Both the position numbers and the translations under genes were made by a program. A stretch of DNA of 64,000 bases, taken from Emydura subglobosa (lineage: Eukaryota > Chordata > Testudines > Chelidae). Location of the stretch: positions 24,668,631 to 24,732,630 of the forward strand of contig ML679970.1 of NCBI GenBank assembly GCA_007922225.1, given 5' to 3'. Shown here piece after piece: positions 57,201-64,000 of this stretch; positions within the stretch are counted from its first letter, which is position 1, and each line of letters begins with the position of its first letter. The notes below the pieces were generated by a model. It did not search any database, was not told the DNA's origin, and saw only the letters and a program-made list of their open reading frames with translations.

Positions 57201-60200
57201 CACACACACTATTTCAGCCCAGAAACTAAAGTAGAAAAAACACAGACTAAATTATAGTAATGTTTCTGAGATAATAAATGGAGGATATGGTGTGAATTTC
57301 AAAGGAGAGATATTTTAGTGGGATTTGAAAAAAATCTCATTGAAAAGGTAATGCCACCTCAAAAAGTTCTGTGGAAAAAAACCACCATAAATTCCACTTT
57401 AGCTGTATTCAATCTGAAAATTAACTTACATCCATATGTGGTGTTTGCTAAGACCATATGAATCGAGACTGCCTCAGTTATATCAGCAAAAAGAGAAGCA
57501 TTATGACATAATTGTATTATTACTGACAAAACATCTGAGATAGATAATATTGTGTAATATCCTGATCAAACCTTATAGAATTATGATAAGTTTTATTGGG
57601 TTAAGTTAAACCTTAATGAATTAGAATGAATACCTTTGTAGTATTTTGTATTAAAATGCAATTGTGCATATGTTGTTGTTGCATTATATGGACCTTCTCT
57701 AGTAGGGTGGAGATGCTAATGAACGTCCTCTGTTATCAGCCTTAGAAGCCACCTCTCTGTAAAGGTGCACATATACTAGGTCAAACTAGATTCTGCAGAG
57801 ACCAACAGACAAAGGAAATACTTTTGGATAAAAGTCTGGGGTTTAACCTGAATGAGGGCCTTTTTCTTCATCCAACAAATGGACAGGACCCCTGGTCCAC
57901 AGAGAGCCCCAATTAGGGAAGGATTGGAAGGACTTGATCTACTGAGGCCTCATAAAACTGTGCTTGTTCTGAGATGAAGCACCAATGAACTTATAATCAC
58001 AAAGAAACCCTAGGGTGTGGTTATGCCTGATAAACTTAGGGGTCTTTTATTGTTATTGATATGCTTTCTCTGTAATGCTTTTTCTCTTGAGAATTAAGTA
58101 GACTTGCATAGAAAGTGCAGCACGGTAACTTTTATTCCTAGCAATCACTCTGTTATCAATCTAAAGAGAAAGCAAGCAGGTCTGTTTAGGCAGACTGTTT
58201 TTGCTGAGAAATACAGAGGGCTGGTTCACACCGTGCGATTCGGCGGCAGTCGACGGGAGTTACGCAAACTACGCAGAGTCAACTGCTCTGCTTCCCTTCT
58301 GCGCGCTGTTCTCACTGCGCCGCTGTTCCTGTCGGCTCAGCGCTACGCTACTTGAGGGGGTAGACTTACTGAGTCAACTTTCTGATCGATTGAGCAGGTC
58401 TCACTGACGGCTCAATCGATCAAGAAAGATAGATCTGGTGGCGGCGATTTTGCCGCCGTCAGTCTGAACATAGCCATAGTGAGGCAGGGAACTGTTCAGT
58501 CTGAAGATACCCCACGCAGGAGGGGGAGAGACATGTGTCTCCACCCAAGAGAGGCAACAAATGGGGAGCTGGAGGCCTGAGAGTTGGTGCCCTGATCCAC
58601 TGAGGGGTGCAGACAACACACTGAGGGATGTGACAACATCTTTTCCAAATTAAAAACAAACTGAAAAGTTTGTATTGCTTTCATTTGAAAAAACAAAAAA
58701 CAAATAAAAGCTGCAATAGTGTTAGCAGGTGGTGTGTCTGGTTTGAAAGAGACATGGAAAGTGCCAGCGGGTGAGTCACTAGAGTGACAATAGTTCTGTT
58801 TGATTTATACCAACATAATAAAGCTGTGTACACGAATAAAACCCTTATTTCCCTTAGGGGCACAAAGAAAAACACCTTTTGATCCAAGCTCAACATAGGG
58901 CAAACCACTGCTGCATCCTTCCTGACCATTTCCCACTTACCTCATAAAGTAAACAGATACCATGGACTTAGTTCATTTGCAATGTTTTATATATTAGCTA
59001 TAGTTTTATAAGCAAAGAACATGCAGGCCTGTCAGATCATGTTCATGAAACAATGAAGGGACAAGGGAAGCAAGGAAGCATGAGAGAGACACATGCAGTT
59101 ATATGCTGGGACTCCTGTAGATTCTATGGGCTGCATCACAAGATAAACATTTGCATCTGTTGTCTGCAAAGTCGGTAAATATACTAATCAGAGGGTTTAT
59201 TCTAAAAAAATCACAAGGATCAATGGTGAGAGTGATGTCAAGGTCAACAGGAATATTTTCTTTTCCATCCAAGCTTTATTTAAAACTGAACATGAACATT
59301 GATAAAAAATGTATGCACTTAAACAGAGGTTCTTACTATACTCACATGTAGGTGTTGGAGGTAGCAATCGTCTCCTAGGAGATCTTTTTGAATCATAGCA
59401 GATCTGTGAATCATCTTCCTCAAAAAACCCATGTGGGTGATGGTAACCTTTTGGCCTCTCAAAATCTAAGTCATTGCAGTGATACCTGTTGTGTAAGGCA
59501 TGCATATGCCTGAGTTAAAGAGACATATTGTTAATATGGGAAGTTTCAATGTACTGATCATTAGTATTTTCATTTACCAGCCCAAAGGACTCCAGGCATT
59601 GTTCTTACACTGATTCGTGCTCCAGCATGAGAACTAAACAGAACATCCAGAATAATATGACTCATTATTAACATATTGCATTCTGACTGTGCCCTGATTA
59701 TTAGATAATGTGCATACAATGGTTTGTTTAGAATAAGTCACATTAACTTTCATGGTTTTATTAAGTAATATTACACATGGTGTGCTGTGTAACATGTGGA
59801 TGGAATACCTGACGTCACTGTTACTATTATCACAGTAGATTCCAGTTCAAGGCCTCAGTACTATCCTCTTGGGTTAAAAATAGCAAAAGTCTTTCCAATC
59901 CCACACCACGTTTCCTTATGATTCCTGGGTGGTCTGCAGGGCTCAGACTCTTGCTGCTTCTGCTTAAGTATTACAAAGGCCTCCTCTCTTTGAAGGAAAA
60001 ATCTCAAATGAGGATTATTTGACTCTGATTAATATTATATTCCAAATGAGTGGATAGGAAAATGAAATGAAAATGGAGGGGGTGCTTAGTTGCTAACTTC
60101 GATGGACTAATTCAATTTGGGGCCAGCTGCCAATCTGAGTTGTCCAGAGTGCAGGTAATGAATGCATGGAGAAGAAAGAAGGTGGAGACCACCTCAGCAA

Positions 60201-63200
60201 GGAGTAGAAAAGATTGTTATGTTTGGCATATGTGGATATGCGCATGTACATCAAGGACAAGCAGGCAATGGATTCATTTAGTGATGCTGTACTGGGACCG
60301 GACCTTGCAAATTAAAACCAACAAATGGAAGCTGAGGAGACCTTTGTGAGGCTGTGCAATTTATTGAACAGCTGGAAACTTTCTAGATAGTAACTTAGGA
60401 GAAATGATAGTAGCCTTTGATAAGGAAGGTGGAAACAATCTAAATTTAGTCCTGTAAGTACAAATCTGGGTCTAATTCATGATGAGACGGATTTCTAACA
60501 GGATGTATCAAATGTTTGACATATTACATGCAGTTTGTAAAACAGAGAACACTGACTGTTGCCCAACAAGTAGGAGACCTCTTCTTCTATGAAATTTTAG
60601 CACAGTAAAATGACAGACCATGAAAAGACAGATTGTTCTAAATGTAAGAAAAGTCTGGAGAGGCCATTCTAATTACCTAATGACTGCCCCTTGCCTTGTT
60701 CAGGAAACTGTCTGAATGCAAGTTGAAGGGGGAAAGCTTGGATCTACATGGAGTAGATATCCAGTTTTTGATTAAATCTGGACAATTAACAGCAATCAAA
60801 GAAGTTAAGCTGTTGAATGTGAAAGTCACAGGAATTGTCGACATTGGATCGAAAAGGAAGTTGTTAGAACAGGCCTTCTAAAGATGCTGCTGGACAGAAA
60901 TATTAAAACTGTAAGTTATGAAATCCAAATGGAAATTCTGGTTGGGGAAAATCCAAACAAGTCCAAAAATGGGGAGAAACTGAGTAGGAAAATTGGACCT
61001 CAGGAATTAGAGTAGGGGGTGGGGAGGAAAGGGAAAGGGCCTGGACACAGATTAATGTAAATTGGAATTTCATTCAGGGTTATGAATGTGGAATAAATGG
61101 AAATTCAGCAATTCTGCAAATTCAGTCCATGCAATTCTTGTGAAAGGTATGACTAAATATTTATATTGCAGTGGTGCCCAAAGGCCAGAGCAGGTATCTC
61201 AGTATCAACTGGTTGTACCAGATATATGGAAAAAGATGATACAATGAGAATTGTTAAAGGGAGATAGAACCCGTACTTTATTTGGTCATGTTAATATGTT
61301 ATAGGGTCCATCATATAGTTTATCTGCCTTAGTTTCATCCTTCCTTCTGCTGAGATAATGGAATCAAATGAACTGTCATTAAAAGCTTCCCCAAATGAGG
61401 CTGATCCTGCTGCCATTTAAGGTAATGGGAGTTATGTCAGACACTTAAATTGAGAACAGGAGCAGGCCTTAAATCTTCAATTATCTCAAGCGGTATTCAA
61501 TTTTTCCCCAGTAAATATAGGGGCTTCTTTGATTTCGGACTGTAGAGTTTCTCATAGTCCAAATGAACTAAATTACTTTGTCACTGCTCTGGAATTATGT
61601 ACAAGGGATTTGCTGGGGTCTCCATTTCATACCCAAACATGAGATGTGTTAGAGCATATTTTGCATTCTCATTTACTGTTCTATTTCCCTAAAAAAGGAA
61701 CAGTGATATTTTAAAGGTATAAAGTGTGTTTAATGTAACTAAGTGTATGTACATAATTTATTGACATTTTTGTAGTTCAGACTAATGCTCTCACCTGCTT
61801 CCTGACAACATACAGTCTTCTTCATAATACTCTTCTCCGCTAAAATATTCCTGCTCTCCCAAATAATGATCATCATTGCAGTAATCCCGAACTTCATGAT
61901 CTTCACGGCAAATAGTTGGCAGATGCCCATCACCGGAGTCTGACCTACAATTGGTACACAGTAGTTTGAGATTTCACTATACTTTATCCATAACAATTAT
62001 ATTTAAATTTACGCTTCTAACATAGCTTTCTTAAAAAAAAATATCAACATGCATACAAATTCTCTTGTAGCTGGACTGATGCTTTATAGTAACTTCCATT
62101 GGACTACAGATGGGTACACGAGTATTCTGTCTTTGCTTTTTTCTGTTTTAAGGTATTACTCTAATTGCATCAGCAATTGCAGGGCACAAGAAGTATGGTA
62201 GATTTACAATGAGTAGTTAGCAAAGTCAAGCACATTTAAACCAGCCTTTCAAGCTAGAAGTCTACAGTACATGTTTGAAAAAGTTTCTCAAATACTTAAA
62301 ATTTGCCAGTGGACAAAAATATGAAAGAGTACTTGGTGAGGTCTCTCAAACAAAGTGTGAAAACAGCTGTGCAAATTTTAAGACATAAAAACTACTAGAT
62401 TAAGCAATACTTTTCAGGAGGCACACTATATCTGACCTTTAACATTCATGATGCAAGCAACTCAAACACTAAATGGGTTACACCTCTTCCTTTCCCTTAA
62501 ATATAATTGGCCAATCATTAAATAATTCTTAGAAGAATTCTTTTAACATCACATACTTTTTATCTGCTCCAGTCTAAGTGAAGTAGGATTAAACTTGACA
62601 TTTTTTAAACATAGTCCTGTGCCCACTGAAGTCAGTGCCAGACCTCCCACTCATTTTAATGCTACAGGATCAAGTTCTCTACTAATCTTGAACTTTATCA
62701 GCCCAAGTGTGTCAATCACCATATAGATATGGGGCAAAATCAGTCCCACAGAATTATCACAAATTTGTAGTCATTTTATACCTTTTTATTCCACACTTGA
62801 GTTATTCTAAGTTTGTGTCTAGGTAACTCTGGCTATTTTATTATTGTTTTCCACTGTAAGAATAACAGAACAATGGGACCTTTTATGCTGTCTCCTGATT
62901 TAAATACATGTCTTAAACAATACTCACTTACCTAATGTAAGTTTCATAATATCGTGTTCTATCCAGGAAAGCCATAAAAATGTGGAGAAAAAAAATTTAA
63001 ATCAGACAATTAAAATAATTTTCAGAAATTCACTATTAATGGTGATTATACTCATTCTGTCCTGTCACTGTTCAATGAATTTATTTTTAAAAACAATATT
63101 TTCACACTTTGAGACAATGCACTCCTAGATTACATTGCCTATTGTGTAAAATATATTTTTCTTTATGGGTAAGAAATGAGTTATATGTTAAATCATGATT

Positions 63201-63757
63201 TCATTTGTCAATACAATAGAAAAATGAAAGCAATCACTACTTCTAACACACATCCTTACTACCTAGCATATGAATAGCTATTTGTTTTATGTAGTGCAAT
63301 ATAAGTTTTGGAATAACGCTACACCGTTCTAAATTATTGCATATGTTATAATATGCTTATTTACTGAACAGAAACATATCAAAATTTACCTCTTACTATT
63401 TGATCTTCTATGCCTTTCATGATCAGCTCTGGAATATGAATGGTATCCATTTTGAGACCTATGCTCATGATTTCCAATGTTTGGGTGCCTTCCATTAGCA
63501 ACTTTGGACATATTGGCATTATTGAGATTGGCATTTGTTGAGTTTGGAACTTGCTTTCCTACTGAGCTGTGATTATGATGATTATGGAATACAGAATTTG
63601 AGGCCAGGTGGTACACGTTTTTCTCAGTATCACTTGCAGATGGAATTGAAGGTCGCTGGACATGTAGGGGACGGTGTGTGGTATTGATCTGTTGAAATGA
63701 ATCTCTCCTATCACTGCTAACATGATTTATGTGGTTTCCAAACAGGGCACCATTTCT
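50914..63757 (-). CDS. CACNA1D: CACNA1D, Cav1.3 L-type calcium channel alpha-1D, last seven coding exons
   Basis: CACNA1D codes the pore-forming subunit of Cav1.3 in neurons, hair cells, sinoatrial and endocrine cells. The window holds only the distal cytoplasmic C-tail: 473 codons beginning [18 protein letters not shown] and ending ITTL, the class I PDZ ligand known to bind Shank. Seven exons join in phase on the minus strand. Diagnostic matches to human are [18 protein letters not shown] ([13 protein letters not shown]), [58 protein letters not shown] and [17 protein letters not shown]. The last exons cover the distal C-terminal modulatory region. The transmembrane repeats and the IQ domain lie off the right edge. 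Convergent with CHDH. Confidence 0.97.
51208..54230 (-). other. CACNA1D introns between the last three coding exons
   Basis: 51208-52387 and 52709-54230 are plain AT-rich introns. No repeat or extra exon could be supported. Confidence 0.5.
52388..52708 (-). CDS. CACNA1D: CACNA1D exon ([12 protein letters not shown] to SADSLVEA)
   Basis: The acceptor TTTACCAG is followed by [20 protein letters not shown], then [32 protein letters not shown], and [13 protein letters not shown] at donor GCG|GTAAGT. It is strongly conserved with human. 321 nt, phase 0 both sides. Confidence 0.97.
54231..54352 (-). CDS. CACNA1D: CACNA1D exon ([13 protein letters not shown])
   Basis: The acceptor ACATTGTAG is followed by CA completing Ser, then [20 protein letters not shown] and [20 protein letters not shown], with donor GTAATT. 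Nearly every residue of [16 protein letters not shown] and [12 protein letters not shown] is as in human. Confidence 0.96.
54990..55265 (+). repeat. CR1-type LINE 3' fragment
   Basis: AAGGACCATTTTAATCATTT, AGTCTGACTTCCTGTATAAC, ACAGGTCATAGAATTTCCC, ACTCTTGATTTAAAAATTTC and CAGTGATGGAGAACCAGC follow a reptile CR1 consensus in order, as I remember it. It is opposite to CACNA1D. Confidence 0.75.
55430..55497. repeat. Fold-back amniote repeat (ttaggtgcctaaatacctttga)
   Basis: CAAAGGTATTGACTTCAAAC followed by GTTAGGTGCCTAAATACCTT TGAAGATTTGGGCC is a frequent sauropsid repeat with self-complementary ends (CAAAGGTATT / AATACCTTTG). Confidence 0.6.
57690..58640 (+). repeat. LTR-like long interspersed repeat interrupted by a DNA element
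   Basis: GTAGGGTGGAGATGCTAATG, TTTAACCTGAATGAGGGCC, GAACTGTTCAGTCTGAAGAT and GGAGGCCTGAGAGTTGG resemble, in order, an LTR-type repeat I associate with turtles. No target duplication or internal gene is seen, so solo LTR is the favoured but unproven reading. Confidence 0.35.
58219..58475. mobile_element. 257-bp CpG-rich DNA transposon with inverted ends
   Basis: It begins GGCTGGTTCACACCGTGCGA and ends GTCAGTCTGAACATAGCC (inverted, imperfect). It is full of CGATCGATT-, TCGACGGGAG- and GCCGCCGTC-type words. The flanks ATACAGAG (58211-58218) and ATAGTGAG (58476-58483) agree at 6 of 8 positions, a possible decayed 8-bp target duplication. Non-autonomous. Confidence 0.75.
59346..59485 (-). CDS. 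CACNA1D: CACNA1D exon ([12 protein letters not shown])
   Basis: The acceptor ACACAACAG is followed by G completing Arg, then [40 protein letters not shown] and LPPTPT plus one base, with donor GTGAGT. It matches human ERPRGYHHPQGF and [12 protein letters not shown]. 140 nt. Confidence 0.95.
60120..60900 (+). pseudogene. Possible decayed retroelement gag-protease fragment
   Basis: Short open frames on + include one (60696-60881) with [15 protein letters not shown], resembling the retropepsin active-site pattern (hydrophobic-D-T/I-G-S). Upstream lies a C-x2-C..C remnant near 60630-60690. Stops and short frames show it is dead. The resemblance is short and could be chance. Confidence 0.25.
61795..61944 (-). 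CDS. CACNA1D: CACNA1D exon (acidic/aromatic tail segment)
   Basis: The acceptor CAATTGTAG is followed by G completing Arg, then [40 protein letters not shown] and EEDCMLSGS plus AG, with donor GTGAGA. It matches human [20 protein letters not shown] and [16 protein letters not shown]. Confidence 0.96.
62932..62958 (-). CDS. CACNA1D: CACNA1D 27-nt microexon
   Basis: The acceptor CTGGATAG is followed by A completing Arg, then TRYYETYI and AG of the next Arg, with donor GTAAGT. The RYYETYIR sequence is conserved in human Cav1.3. Phase 2 in and 2 out, matching both neighbours. Confidence 0.94.
63390..63757 (-). CDS. CACNA1D: CACNA1D exon (His/Asn-rich C-tail)
   Basis: The acceptor TTTTAAACAG precedes [18 protein letters not shown]. 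The exon runs through [19 protein letters not shown], a HNHHNH run and [11 protein letters not shown] to [10 protein letters not shown] plus AG of the next Arg, with donor GTAAAT. 368 nt, first CACNA1D exon in the window. Confidence 0.95.
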
Positions 63758-64000
63758 CTGTTTAAAAAAAAAATAGGATGTCTGAAAATATTTTAATGGG
63801 TTAATAATCAATAATGCACTTCTTGAATGCATTTTTGCATGAAAAAGCATTTGTGCTAAAATTTGTGAACATTTTTGAATTTGCATACATTTAAACAAAT
63901 ACATGATAGCCTTCCAAATACTAATGAGAAATTAATAACATGACCCCACAAGTAATAAGAAACAAAACCTTGCATTCCTATTTGCAGAAACATACACAAA
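63758..64000 (-). other. CACNA1D intron continuing off the right edge
   Basis: AT-rich sequence upstream of the 63757 acceptor. No exon found. Confidence 0.6.

Larger units (their letters stand above)
54353..59345 (-). other. CACNA1D intron with several repeats
   Basis: A 5-kb intron containing a CR1-like fragment (54990-55265), a self-complementary amniote repeat (55430-55497), an old palindromic repeat (55800-55885) and an LTR-like block (57690-58640) with a DNA element inserted in it. Confidence 0.6.
59486..63389 (-). other. CACNA1D introns 59486-61794, 61945-62931 and 62959-63389
   Basis: The first contains a possible retroelement relic (60120-60900). The other two are short AT-rich introns with nothing recognised apart from an old amniote repeat word at 62615-62680 (CCACTGAAGTCAGTGCC). 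Confidence 0.5.

Noticed and set aside
61739..61996. 85-codon minus frame
   Set aside because: Wrong frame across a real CACNA1D exon. The correct frame gives [15 protein letters not shown].
1..64000. CRISPR arrays, operons, bacterial signals, rRNA or tRNA genes
   Set aside because: The window is spliced vertebrate DNA. No array of spaced direct repeats and no cloverleaf with intact A and B boxes was seen apart from degenerate MIR copies.

Overview
This is a vertebrate nuclear window with spliced genes, long AT-rich introns and many interspersed repeats. The repeats (CR1-type LINE tails, MIR, fold-back DNA transposons starting tagggtgaccag or ggccttgtctacac, and a Penelope-associated hairpin) look most like a turtle. 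The organism call is an inference from recognised repeat families and has not been checked against a database.

Three genes are present in the order IL17RB (- strand) / CHDH (+ strand) / CACNA1D (- strand), which is the mirror image of the human 3p21 order CACNA1D-CHDH-IL17RB. I assembled the exons by hand from splice sites, reading phase and remembered human proteins. Every junction is in phase.

1-13.3 kb: IL17RB, ten coding exons from the signal peptide (13158-13229) to the transmembrane exon (293-400). They include a 25-nt microexon at 10793-10817. The cytoplasmic SEFIR part lies beyond the left edge. 13.3-22.1 kb: intergenic, mostly repeats. 22.16-23.29 kb: a CpG island, probably the CHDH promoter and possibly shared with IL17RB as in human. 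23.3-26.5 kb: probable 5' intron of CHDH. 26.6-41.9 kb: CHDH, seven coding exons and 613 codons, a complete mitochondrial choline dehydrogenase. Its third intron (32.7-38.0 kb) holds a decayed single-copy gene of a mobile-element-like family, itself hit by other insertions. 41.9-48.9 kb: intergenic between the two convergent genes, with a 130-bp direct duplication. 48.9-64 kb: the 3' end of CACNA1D, its last seven coding exons (473 codons of the Cav1.3 C-terminal tail ending in the ITTL PDZ ligand) and a probable AT-rich 3' UTR.

The genes do not form a pathway: a cytokine receptor, a choline-oxidising mitochondrial enzyme and an L-type calcium channel share only ancient synteny. Nothing in the window is a new multi-gene system. 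The less ordinary content is the decayed gene in CHDH intron 3, the Penelope-like inverted dimer with a degenerate hammerhead core, the nested hAT-in-MITE structure, the uORF overlapping the CHDH start, and the separation of the IL17RB first exon from the CpG island.
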